A DNA stretch of 64,000 nucleotides, taken from positions 3,410,001-3,474,000 of the forward strand of contig NZ_DAJPEN010000001.1 of NCBI RefSeq assembly GCF_025993685.1, written 5' to 3'. Positions 16,901 through 24,190 of the stretch are shown one piece after another. Positions within the stretch are counted from its first letter, which is position 1, and each line of letters begins with the position of its first letter. Origin of the DNA: Bacteroides mediterraneensis. GTDB lineage: Bacteria > Bacteroidota > Bacteroidia > Bacteroidales > Bacteroidaceae. The position numbers were made by a program, and so were the translations under genes. Below the pieces are notes generated by a model that saw only the letters and a list, made by a program, of their open reading frames with translations, ran no database searches and was not told the DNA's origin.

Positions 16901-17770
16901 CATACGGTTCGGGTCGTCCAGGTCTTTTCCGGTACTCAGACAGATAAGCCGGTCGTGGGCTTCGGCATTTTCCTCGTCCACAAAGTGTACGTCGTTCGTA
17001 CACACCAGCTTGATATTGTATTTCTTGGCATATTCAATCAGTTTCTCATTCACTACCTGCTGCATGGGATACACCTCATGATTGGCACGAGGTACAGTAG
17101 CCTTATGGCGTTGCAACTCCAGGTAATAATCATCCCCAAACAGATTCTTGTACCAGCGGATTGCCTCCTCGGCCTCCTCAAACTGTCCGGCCGTGATACG
17201 TCGGGGCACCTCCCCTCCCAGGCAAGCTGAGCACACAATCAAACCCTCATGGTATTTTTCCAGTTCCGTACGGTCTGTACGCGGACGCATGTAGAATCCC
17301 TTGGTCCATGCCTTCGACACCAACTTAATCAGGTTATGATAACCTTTCAGGTTCTTGGCCAGCACCACCAAGTGATATCCGCTCTGGTCGGGCTTTCCTT
17401 CCTTGTCTTCCAGCCGACGGCGCGCCACGTACATCTCGCAACCGAAAATCGGTTTGAACAGTTTCTTTTTCGCTGCCTCCAGCTGTTCCTTGCAAGCCGC
17501 AATCTCCGCTTCGGGGTCTTCCGATTCTTCCTTACCGCTTTCGAGGGCGGCAATTTTCTTCTTCAAATCCTTAATCTCCCCGTTCGTACCTCCGTTCTTC
17601 TTGTTGACATAGTTGAAGAACTCCTTGATACCGAACATATCTCCGTGGTCGGTCACTGCGATTCCCCGCATACCATTGGCTATCGCCTTGTCTACCAGCC
17701 GGGGAATAGAAGCCTGTCCGTCAAGAATAGAATACTGCGTATGAACGTGCAAATGAACAAAATCCTGCAT
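13973..17770 (-). CDS. dnaE: DNA polymerase III alpha subunit
   Basis: Replicative polymerase, 1265 residues. Domains in order: PHP domain (FVHLHVHTQYSILDG with metal histidines), the palm with SVGPGRGSAAGS and the catalytic aspartates in LPDIDVDFDD, fingers with FQFESAGMQKYLREL, tandem HhH, and a C-terminal OB fold (VMGGIVTGVREGYTKTG). The longest frame starts with TTG at 17779; the ATG at 17770 (MQDFVHLHVH) is preferred. An extra charged, probably coiled-coil segment of about 45 residues lies inside the PHP domain (after KKNGGTNGEIKDLKKK). Expected ligands appear present in the PHP domain. A -7 box lies at 17799-17806. Confidence 0.97.
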   Translation of the reverse strand: MQDFVHLHVHTQYSILDGQASIPRLVDKAIANGMRGIAVTDHGDMFGIKEFFNYVNKKNGGTNGEIKDLKKKIAALESGKEESEDPEAEIAACKEQLEAAKKKLFKPIFGCEMYVARRRLEDKEGKPDQSGYHLVVLAKNLKGYHNLIKLVSKAWTKGFYMRPRTDRTELEKYHEGLIVCSACLGGEVPRRITAGQFEEAEEAIRWYKNLFGDDYYLELQRHKATVPRANHEVYPMQQVVNEKLIEYAKKYNIKLVCTNDVHFVDEENAEAHDRLICLSTGKDLDDPNRMLYTKQEWMKTREEMNEIFADVPEALSNTVEVCDKVEFYSIDHAPIMPTFAIPEEFGTEEEYRKKFTEKDLFDEFTRDENGNVVMDEAAAKAKIERLGGYEKLYRIKLEADYLAKLAYDGAKRRYGEHLSEEVQERIKFELHIMKTMGFPGYFLIVQDFINAARNQLDVSVGPGRGSAAGSAVAYCLGITQIDPIQYDLLFERFLNPDRISLPDIDVDFDDDGRGRVLNWVTEKYGQEKVAHIITYGTMATKLAIKDVARVQKLPLSESDRLCKLIPDKIPDKKLNLPNAIAYVPELQEAEVSPNPILRDTIKYAKMLEGNVRNTGVHACGTIICRDDITDWVPVSTADDKETGEKMLVTQYEGSVIEDTGLIKMDFLGLKTLSIIKEAIENIRQSKGIVLNIDEVPIDDPATYRLYSEGRTIGTFQFESAGMQKYLRELQPSTFEDLIAMNALYRPGPMDYIPDFIDRKHGRKPIEYDIPVMEKYLKDTYGITVYQEQVMLLSRLLADFTRGESDALRKAMGKKLRDKLDHMKPKFIEGGKKNGHDPKVLEKIWTDWEKFASYAFNKSHATCYSWVAYQTAYLKANYPSEYMAATMSRNISNITEITKLMDECKAMGVKVLGPDVNESNLKFSVNYHGDIRFGLGAIKGVGESAVQSILDERRKNGEFKNIFDFVQRVNLSACNRKNIENLALAGGFDSFSGIKREDFFVKNAKDESFSDILVRYGNKYQLDKAAAANSLFGGEHEVEVATPEIVPAPAWSDLERLNKERDLVGIYLSAHPLDEFAVILENVCNVHMAELADLTPLQNHDLVMGGIVTGVREGYTKTGKPYGIAKVEDYSGTAEFAFFGNEWVEKKNFFMEGMFLFMRGKCQPKQWRQEEWEVKVNSIELLPEVKEKVIEKLTVTAPLSAIDDQMIMEFSSLVKDCPGNAELHFLVRDEDGQMYVNLMSRTMKISVQKDLVNYLKNQPLLDYKIN

Positions 17771-17798
17771 GAGTGTCAATGTTAAATGAAAAACGAGT

Positions 17799-17806
17799 CA
17801 AAGATA
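17799..17806 (-). promoter_or_regulatory. -7 box upstream of dnaE
   Basis: TATCTTTG on the minus strand, 28 bases before the dnaE ATG; CTTG 20 bases further upstream is a partial -33 element. Confidence 0.55.
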
Positions 17807-17939
17807 CCCATCTTTTAGGGAAGAGACAAGACAGCTCAAAATTTTTAAAGAAAAATTTCCTTCCCTTTACAGCACAAAACAAGATTATAATATGACGCCA
17901 CACGGGCTCAACCAGTTTCTCCGGCCCCTCAATCCACAA

Positions 17940-17983
17940 ATGCAAATCGCCGACAGCGAATATGCCCGAACGGCTGTTTGCAT
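17940..17983. terminator. Hairpin at the 3' side of the S41 peptidase gene
   Basis: ATGCAAA (17940-17946) pairs with TTTGCAT (17977-17983), and inner GCCG/CGGC pairs extend the stem. It lies just beyond the stop of the minus-strand S41 gene and could end that transcript, although the following T run is short. The rest of the 17807-17999 gap holds no recognisable gene. Confidence 0.5.
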
Positions 17984-17999
17984 CTTTTCTCTCAGTTTT

Positions 18000-19217
18000 T
18001 TATTCCTGCTCTGATTCGATATAGTCAATAGCATATTCCAATTGATTATCTGTCTGCTCTTGTAACAATTTGTCCACATCAAGCGGCACTTCAATAGTCG
18101 GCTTTATTCCTTTACCCTCGTACGAAATACCTTTTGAATCGACCAGGCTGGACATGCATGTGTATACATTCAGTATATTATTTTCAAACTGTCCACCATA
18201 AGTTGCATCAAAATCAGAATTAAGATTACCGGTACCGCCCCAAGTTTGTTCTCCAATAAAGACTCCGTTGCCTTTAGGCAAGGCCAAGACAGCCATTGTA
18301 GTCATTTCGGCCATGCTTATAGAATGCATATCTGCCAGTATGACAACAGGAATATCCAGTTCGCACTTATAATTATATGGCTCAAGGTATTCGGGCGTAT
18401 ATGGAGTATAATCCAGACGACCTATACCACTTTTCTTCCGGGTATAGAAAACCTTTAACGGTTTGTCTACAAATTTTCCAAGTACATACTTAAAATCGTT
18501 CAAAGCCCCACCAGAATTACCTCTCACATCAATGATAACTCCTTTTAAGTCGGGATTATCGTCTAAGTTATCATAGTAGATATTGAGAACAGATTCCATA
18601 GCTTCCCGGTTTTCAGGACTAGCTAAATCTGTAGTGATGGAAAATCTGGAAAAACTCAAATATAAAATGTTCGAGTCTGTCAACGCAGAAATGAAGAAAC
18701 GTGCATCCAGAGAAGAGGTAGAGGGAAAGATATTGAAACGACCTGTAACAAATCTACCATCATCAATCATTTTTTGTAAGGCTTTGATTCTTTCATTAAG
18801 ATAATTATCATGGTAGCCTTTCCTTTTTTTCAGATTTTCAGAGGAAGGATTATAGGTATAAAGACAATCAGTATCATCACATGGAATGGTAGCAGCCAAA
18901 TTAAAATGATTATCAATCAGAGTAGACGACATTTCCTTGAGCCATTCAAAAGCCTTGTCATTTACTTCCTTGTTATCGAAGCCCTCTTTGGCAATTCCCT
19001 CAAATTTGGGCTTGTAAACCTCATACATTTTATCCCAGTCTGTAGGGTCTATGTCCCAAAATACATAATTATAATTCATTCCGTTCCAGTATGATTCGAA
19101 TAGCTGGTCCCAGTTATAAATGGTTTCTGTACGCGGATTTTGCATGTCCGGCATATCTTTTCTGCACGAAATCAGTCCCAGAACGAAGACTAATGCAAGT
19201 ATTATTTTTGATTTCAT
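18000..19217 (-). CDS. S41-family peptidase lipoprotein
   Basis: A 405-residue secreted lipoprotein: signal peptide with lipobox LGLISC, so the cysteine near residue 18 is probably lipidated. The C-terminal half is a TSPc/S41 protease domain: DVRGNSGGALNDFKYVLGKF, then S-M-A-E with the candidate nucleophile serine at residue 301, and FIGEQTWGGTGN. No PDZ domain is obvious, so it resembles the IRBP-like S41 group rather than CtpA. It lies 27 bases after the beta-barrel gene on the same strand, suggesting an envelope protease co-expressed with an outer-membrane protein. The substrate is unknown. Confidence 0.82.
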   Translation of the reverse strand: MKSKIILALVFVLGLISCRKDMPDMQNPRTETIYNWDQLFESYWNGMNYNYVFWDIDPTDWDKMYEVYKPKFEGIAKEGFDNKEVNDKAFEWLKEMSSTLIDNHFNLAATIPCDDTDCLYTYNPSSENLKKRKGYHDNYLNERIKALQKMIDDGRFVTGRFNIFPSTSSLDARFFISALTDSNILYLSFSRFSITTDLASPENREAMESVLNIYYDNLDDNPDLKGVIIDVRGNSGGALNDFKYVLGKFVDKPLKVFYTRKKSGIGRLDYTPYTPEYLEPYNYKCELDIPVVILADMHSISMAEMTTMAVLALPKGNGVFIGEQTWGGTGNLNSDFDATYGGQFENNILNVYTCMSSLVDSKGISYEGKGIKPTIEVPLDVDKLLQEQTDNQLEYAIDYIESEQE

Positions 19218-19244
19218 AGTTACACTTCCCGTATTAATTATAGA

Positions 19245-19979
19245 TTATTTACCAAAATAGAACATCACACCAGCCTGAAAAGCAAACGTGTTATTATAAC
19301 GTGGTACCTGCTTCCTCATATAGGCTTTCTGCATATCGGTAAGACTATGGTAATAACGGCATTCTCCGAAAATCTCCAAATTGGATACCAGCTGATACGA
19401 AATACCTGCACCTACCATAGCTCCCGCTTCGAAACGGTTATCTCTTCTTGAATCGAATTCCACTTTCTCGTCATAATGATAAATAGTCTTTATGTCTTCC
19501 AAACCGAAAATGGATTCTGAGTCTGAATTACTAAAATTCTCATAAACAGTTCCTTTCCGGTAGCTTGACAGCCAGCCACCCAGGTATCCGCCGGCATTGA
19601 CGAATCCGCGCAGCCGTGTACCTCCGAAAGAGAAACGGGCATACAATGGAACGGACAGATAGTTGTTTGATACATCATCGTGCAGGATATCATAAAATCC
19701 GGAGCGGCGGGCATCATAACCTTTCTGCACAAAGGTGGCTTCTACCCCTAGTGCAAACCAGTCGGTAAATGTATATTTTACGGGTATACCGATGGTGAAT
19801 CCCCCTTGTGGGTGATACACCCGGTCGTAAAAATAACCGGACGATGTGGTGAGTGAATTGTGGGTATAACCAGCTTGTAAACCTACAGACCACTGCGCCC
19901 TTGACGAAAAGGCGATACATTGTAATGCAATGAGCAATGTAAAGCGTAAACTGCTCAAGTTTAATTTTTTTATTTGCAT
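19245..19979 (-). CDS. Outer-membrane beta-barrel protein (PorT-like)
   Basis: A 244-residue protein with a cleavable signal peptide ending near SSRAQW and a pattern of alternating amphipathic strands: WSVGLQAGYTHNSL, FTIGIPVKYTFTDWFALGVEATF, YLSVPLYARFSFGG, VGAGISYQLVSNLEIFGECRYY, closing with FAFQAGVMFYF. This fits the small outer-membrane beta-barrel (PorT/OMP_b-brl) family common in Bacteroidetes. A longer frame begins at 20075 but adds 32 residues before the signal peptide, so the ATG at 19979 is used. Function unknown; probably co-transcribed with the S41 protease. Confidence 0.78.
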   Translation of the reverse strand: MQIKKLNLSSLRFTLLIALQCIAFSSRAQWSVGLQAGYTHNSLTTSSGYFYDRVYHPQGGFTIGIPVKYTFTDWFALGVEATFVQKGYDARRSGFYDILHDDVSNNYLSVPLYARFSFGGTRLRGFVNAGGYLGGWLSSYRKGTVYENFSNSDSESIFGLEDIKTIYHYDEKVEFDSRRDNRFEAGAMVGAGISYQLVSNLEIFGECRYYHSLTDMQKAYMRKQVPRYNNTFAFQAGVMFYFGK

Positions 19980-20197
19980 ACTATTTTTGTTTGTAAATTT
20001 CCTCGGAATTTTATCATTGGGGTTTATGGATTTCTTACGAAAACGGACTGTGGAAAACGGTGAATGCGAGGACATGAAGAATGTCTGTTTCGTTATTGGT
20101 TGTGTGGGGCTTTATTTCCCCAATAAATAAAGTCCCAATCCAAAAGTTCATTCGTTTCAGACCGGGGCTTTATTGATTATGGTAATGACTTGTGTAA

Positions 20198-21124
20198 TTA
20201 TTGCTTTGGCGTATAAATATACCTACAATTGACTAGGTAACCAGTCGGACTTTCTGACTTTTCAACTATCACTGCACTAATTGCAAGTTCAGTATTATTG
20301 TTATGACCGTAGATGATAATCTGACCTTGGTTTTGCAAGAGATATTCAGCAGCTTCACCTAAATATGTGTTATCTGTTGAATTGTATGCGTAATCTTTCG
20401 AAATCTTCCCAGATAAACTAATATACGATTGGTCAATGGTAGTAATTTTATAGTAGTCCATAGTACTTTTAATCAATCCATTAAAAGTCTTTAGATATGA
20501 ATACCATTGTACATTTGATCTTTCCGGAATCATTTCACGCATTTCTTCGACTCTAGCCAGTTTATTATCTGTAAAATTGTATTGACAAACAACGTTTAAA
20601 GAATTACTGCGTAAATAGTCTTTTAGTGTTGCATAATAACCATTGTTAGACTCTCCAAGACCGGGTACATTCTTTATTGTTAACTCCTGACTGTCTCCAA
20701 AAAACGAAAGATAAACATCTGGACGCTGAACTTTGATGGTAGCTGTAGCAGTAGCAGGTAGTTTTGCCTCCGTATAACTGGTACTTGCTTTTAATTCAAC
20801 TTTATAATCTGCTTCATTCGTATTGGTATCAAGAGACGGAACGATGAACGTAAAATAACTGATACCATTTTCCACTTTGGTACTGCCAAGTTCATTACCG
20901 TTTACCGACCACGTGTAAACTAAATCCGAAATATCGCTGCTGGTAGATGGCAGTTGGCAGGATGCCGTAACAGTTTGTCCTGCACCAAATTTTTCTCTGT
21001 CGAACTTAATTTCACCAAAGTTACCTACTTCAGGAATTGCCGGTGTGTTATCGCTACTGCAAGAAGATATCAAAAGCATGAGCGAACACAAAGAAAATAA
21101 TGCTAACTTAAAAGTTCTAGTCAT
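20198..21124 (-). CDS. Lipoprotein with Ig/PKD-like region, unknown function
   Basis: A 308-residue lipoprotein: signal peptide with lipobox LISSC followed by SSDNTPAIPE. Residues about 35-135 look like an Ig/PKD-type beta sandwich (GQTVTASCQLPS, YTWSVNGNELGSTKVENG, FIVPSLDTN, ATATIKVQRPD). The C-terminal half (from YLSFFGDSQELT) matches nothing I recognise and contains GQIIIYGHNNNTELAISAVIV. Composition is A+T richer than in the housekeeping genes. It is divergent from the TPR-AraC regulator gene across a 428-base AT-rich gap, so it may be the regulator's target. Confidence 0.7.
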   Translation of the reverse strand: MTRTFKLALFSLCSLMLLISSCSSDNTPAIPEVGNFGEIKFDREKFGAGQTVTASCQLPSTSSDISDLVYTWSVNGNELGSTKVENGISYFTFIVPSLDTNTNEADYKVELKASTSYTEAKLPATATATIKVQRPDVYLSFFGDSQELTIKNVPGLGESNNGYYATLKDYLRSNSLNVVCQYNFTDNKLARVEEMREMIPERSNVQWYSYLKTFNGLIKSTMDYYKITTIDQSYISLSGKISKDYAYNSTDNTYLGEAAEYLLQNQGQIIIYGHNNNTELAISAVIVEKSESPTGYLVNCRYIYTPKQ

Positions 21125-21552
21125 AATTTTTAATGTTTTGAATTATTTGTTTATCATTAGATATCCTAAATTTTCATTGCAAAAGTATAGAAATGATTAA
21201 ATACCTCGATTATTTTAATGAATAGATATTGTGTCAGATTGTCTTACATATTGTTTCACATCTTATTAACATATTGATATATAATAACTTATAATTGATT
21301 CATTTTTTCTTTGGAATGTGTTTTATTTCTGAAATGAAAAAGATTGTTTCGAAGAGCAGAAAATATCTTATCAAAGAAAGTCATTTATTGGAAGGTTATT
21401 TGTACATTTACACAAAGAATAAAAAACAGTTTTTTATTTGCGTCACAATATTAATCTTTAATTTGGCTAATGAATAGTAATGTCTTAGTGTTTAAGGTTT
21501 TGTGCTTATGTGTTTTGAAAGATGACAGAAATAATAATAAAATCAATTCATA
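21125..21552. other. AT-rich divergent intergenic region
   Basis: 428 bases between the lipoprotein and the regulator gene. It contains a -7 box for the minus gene (21180-21187). A 60-codon frame at 21295-21477 is low-complexity and lacks family signs, so it is not called. No repeat or RNA structure stood out. Operator sites of the adjacent AraC-type regulator are likely here but cannot be located by eye. Confidence 0.5.
21180..21187 (-). promoter_or_regulatory. -7 box upstream of the lipoprotein gene
   Basis: TACTTTTG on the minus strand, 55 bases before the ATG; no -33 TTTG at normal spacing, which fits an activator-dependent promoter. Confidence 0.45.
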
Positions 21553-23256
21553 ATGAAGTGTCATTTTATTGTAATATTGTTATTGGCTGTGTTTGGTAAC
21601 ACATTGCTTTGTTCTTTCAAAACAGATAGCCTGGCCTTAGAAGAGACCGTAAAAGAATACTATATGACTCGTCCTGACAGCATTCTAGACTTGTTGGATG
21701 ACGCAGAACATCATAAGGTTATGGCAAGTGCCCGTATAGATATACTACGGGCCATGGTCTACGGAAACATGAGTATGCCTGTTTTGGAGGAATCCTGTTT
21801 GCGTCGTGTCTTGTCTGTTCCGAAAACAACCTCCAATCCTAATCTTCACTTAAAAGCACTATCTATGATGGCAGACGCCTTGCAAGAACAGGGCAAGTAT
21901 AGTGAATGTATTCCAATGGCTATGCAAGGCATGAATCTGGCAAAAAAACTGAATAACAGAGTCGTCGAATATAGCTTGTTGAGTACATTGGCGATGGCAT
22001 CATTTAGATTAGAACAGTATCAGGACGGATATGAATACCTACAGCAGATTATAGAAAGTGGAAGCAAGTCAGATGACGTGCGCGTGTTGTCGCATGTCTC
22101 GTATGCGTACGGCATGTTGATAAATCAGCTGGTATCAGATACACGTTATGAAGAAGCCCTGAAGGCTGTATATGCGCGTCGTGACTTATTGGAACGGATG
22201 CAAGATATGCCAGGACCTCCATCCGGATATATAGACCAGCAGAAGGCTTATCTTTATTCAAAGATGGCTAATCTGTATCTGTCAATGGGAAAAACCGCAC
22301 AAGCTGAAGAAGCTTATAGGGCTTTTATGCAGACGGAAGAAGCTAAGCGTGTGGAAAGCGGTTACACCATATTACCCTATCTCCAGAAGGCAGGACGTCA
22401 TAAGGATGTGTTGGATAGAATACGTGAATTGCATACCTTGTGGCAGGGATGTGATACGGTAAACATGCAATATCGTCTTTTGCTGGAGTATGAAGCTAAA
22501 TCAGAAGGTGCATTGGGAAACTATCGACGCATGGCCGAACTAAACAGATATGCCTTGGCATTGACAGACAGTATTTATATGCGTAAGCTCAACAGTCGCG
22601 CACAGGAATTTGCCACCATTTTCAAGGTAAATGAAAAGGAAAAGCAGCTGCAGGAAGAGCAGGCCAAGTCGGAACGCAGTTCCCTTATGTTGATTGGAAG
22701 CGTTGTGGTATTGGTATTGCTTGCAACTTTGGTGATTATGGTTTACCTGAATCTTCGCCGTATGAAACGACGTAACCGGATAGCCGCGCGCCAAATAGAA
22801 GAATTATTAGCGCAACGTGAAGAATTTCGTCGATGCCTCACTTGTAATGACATGCAGAAGGATGTTCCTCCAATGGAAAAGAAAGCCGGACAGGAAGAAA
22901 AGACGGGTGGGACTTCAAATCAGTCTTATGAGACATTCTTACGTATGGAACAACTGATAATGGAGCAACAACTCTTCTTGCAACCCCGTTTCGGACGTGA
23001 CGAACTGTTGCGTACGACCGGCATTCACAAGAATGATTTAAGCTGTTTACTTAAGCGTTATGCCGGAGTTCCCAATCTTAACAGTTATCTGAATCGTTTA
23101 CGGGTGGAATATTCTGTGAAACTGATAAAAGAAAAACGTAATTTTTCAATTGAAGCGATAGCCGAAGAGGCTGGTTTTAACAGCCGGTCTACGTTCTATC
23201 GTGCATTCTACAAGCAATACGGCATGACACCAACCGAATATATTGATACCTTATAA
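21553..23256 (+). CDS. Membrane-spanning TPR sensor with AraC-type DNA-binding domain
   Basis: A 567-residue single-protein signal transducer. Seen in order: signal/anchor (residues 1-20), a helical TPR array (about 30-350; AYLYSKMANLYLSMGKTAQAEEAYRAF is a clear unit), a membrane helix at about 376-400 (LMLIGSVVVLVLLATLVIMVYL), a basic cytoplasmic linker, and a C-terminal AraC/XylS double helix-turn-helix (about 460-567; SIEAIAEEAGFNSRSTFYRAFYKQYGMTPTEY). The layout implies periplasmic TPRs coupled directly to cytoplasmic DNA binding without a kinase. It is divergent from a lipoprotein gene, its likely target. The signal it senses is unknown. Confidence 0.83.
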   Translation: MKCHFIVILLLAVFGNTLLCSFKTDSLALEETVKEYYMTRPDSILDLLDDAEHHKVMASARIDILRAMVYGNMSMPVLEESCLRRVLSVPKTTSNPNLHLKALSMMADALQEQGKYSECIPMAMQGMNLAKKLNNRVVEYSLLSTLAMASFRLEQYQDGYEYLQQIIESGSKSDDVRVLSHVSYAYGMLINQLVSDTRYEEALKAVYARRDLLERMQDMPGPPSGYIDQQKAYLYSKMANLYLSMGKTAQAEEAYRAFMQTEEAKRVESGYTILPYLQKAGRHKDVLDRIRELHTLWQGCDTVNMQYRLLLEYEAKSEGALGNYRRMAELNRYALALTDSIYMRKLNSRAQEFATIFKVNEKEKQLQEEQAKSERSSLMLIGSVVVLVLLATLVIMVYLNLRRMKRRNRIAARQIEELLAQREEFRRCLTCNDMQKDVPPMEKKAGQEEKTGGTSNQSYETFLRMEQLIMEQQLFLQPRFGRDELLRTTGIHKNDLSCLLKRYAGVPNLNSYLNRLRVEYSVKLIKEKRNFSIEAIAEEAGFNSRSTFYRAFYKQYGMTPTEYIDTL

Positions 23257-23305
23257 CCTTTTGACCAAGGATTCGATTGTTTTATTACTAAATTCCCCTC
23301 CAATT

Positions 23306-23950
23306 TCAGTTGGTAATCAATATCCAAGGGAAACAAGGACCTGTATAAGATGAAGGAGTCTGAGACTGACAGTCAAACGATTCAGGCAATTTTTTCTCTT
23401 CTTTTTTCTCCCATACCTTCCAACGGTCAATCTCCCGGATGAGCCGTGTCACCGCCTGCGCACAATTCTCCGGATAAGTGAGAATCTGCACAAACCAGAG
23501 TTTCTGACACTTCACGTACTTGGCATAAAAGTGATGACCTGCCACTTCCCGGTTTTCCAAATGAAGCGGGCCGGAAAGAATAAACCCATCGTCTTCCTCA
23601 CGTTGATAAGTGGCATGCAATTCCCGGGCAAAACAAGCCATTCCCTGCGCCACCGTCAGGCTGTCCAGGTTGGGAAGCACAAACGCAGTCTGTATAATCT
23701 GCTCCACATTCCAGAAACGAAACTGGCAGTAGCCTTTCTCTTTCACCTGCGGATTGGAGACTTGCTCGAAAAAGGACGGATAATGTATCACATAACCGTA
23801 AAAAGGGTCCCGATAGGTATTCATCCGCGTGGTACGCATCACCTTCTCCAGCTTTTCGGGCAACGGAGTATCGTCTTTCTCCTTCTTCTGCGTGACAAAA
23901 AGGGAACCTGCCACGAGAGCCAATATAAATAAAACTAAAAACCGCCGCAT
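23306..23950 (-). CDS. Membrane-anchored protein of unknown function
   Basis: A 214-residue protein with one N-terminal hydrophobic segment (FLVLFILALVAGSLFV) and a periplasmic remainder that includes DPFYGYVIHYPSFFEQ, a fold-start pattern seen in PsbP-like or DUF-type extracytoplasmic domains; I cannot assign a family. The ATG at 23950 puts the basic residues MRR directly before the helix; an upstream ATG at 23977 adds nine residues and is possible because the -7 box (23997-24004) lies beyond both. It converges with the TPR-AraC gene. Confidence 0.65.
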   Translation of the reverse strand: MRRFLVLFILALVAGSLFVTQKKEKDDTPLPEKLEKVMRTTRMNTYRDPFYGYVIHYPSFFEQVSNPQVKEKGYCQFRFWNVEQIIQTAFVLPNLDSLTVAQGMACFARELHATYQREEDDGFILSGPLHLENREVAGHHFYAKYVKCQKLWFVQILTYPENCAQAVTRLIREIDRWKVWEKKEEKKLPESFDCQSQTPSSYTGPCFPWILITN

Positions 23951-23996
23951 TCCTGCATAATGCACCTTTGCCTCCATATTCTCTTGATTTTAGTCA

Positions 23997-24004
23997 CAAA
24001 TCTA
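23997..24004 (-). promoter_or_regulatory. -7 box upstream of the 23.3-kb membrane protein gene
   Basis: TAGATTTG on the minus strand fits TAnnTTTG, 46 bases before the chosen ATG (19 before the alternative). Confidence 0.45.
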
Positions 24005-24151
24005 CTTTTCTTCACTCATCCAACCGAAAAAACTGACTGACATCTTCCTGACATTTCAGTTGACAGACCAGCTTATATCATATTCTTCTACTTCACGCGT
24101 GATTTTCCCTGCAAACTGATTAGAAATCGCCTGATTTCCCAACTGTTTATT

Positions 24152-24159
24152 TATCTTTG
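24152..24159 (+). promoter_or_regulatory. -7 box upstream of the GH2 gene
   Basis: TATCTTTG matches TAnnTTTG, 31 bases before the ATG. Confidence 0.55.
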
Positions 24160-24190
24160 TAAACATATATAAAGAACAACACTAAATATT

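Noticed and set aside
17807..17999. Small RNA gene in the dnaE-S41 gap
   Set aside because: A stable hairpin (17940-17983) is present but it is best read as a terminator; no promoter or conserved RNA pattern was found.
21295..21477. A 60-codon frame in the AT-rich divergent gap
   Set aside because: Low-complexity sequence, no ribosome site, no neighbour context; expected by chance in AT-rich DNA.
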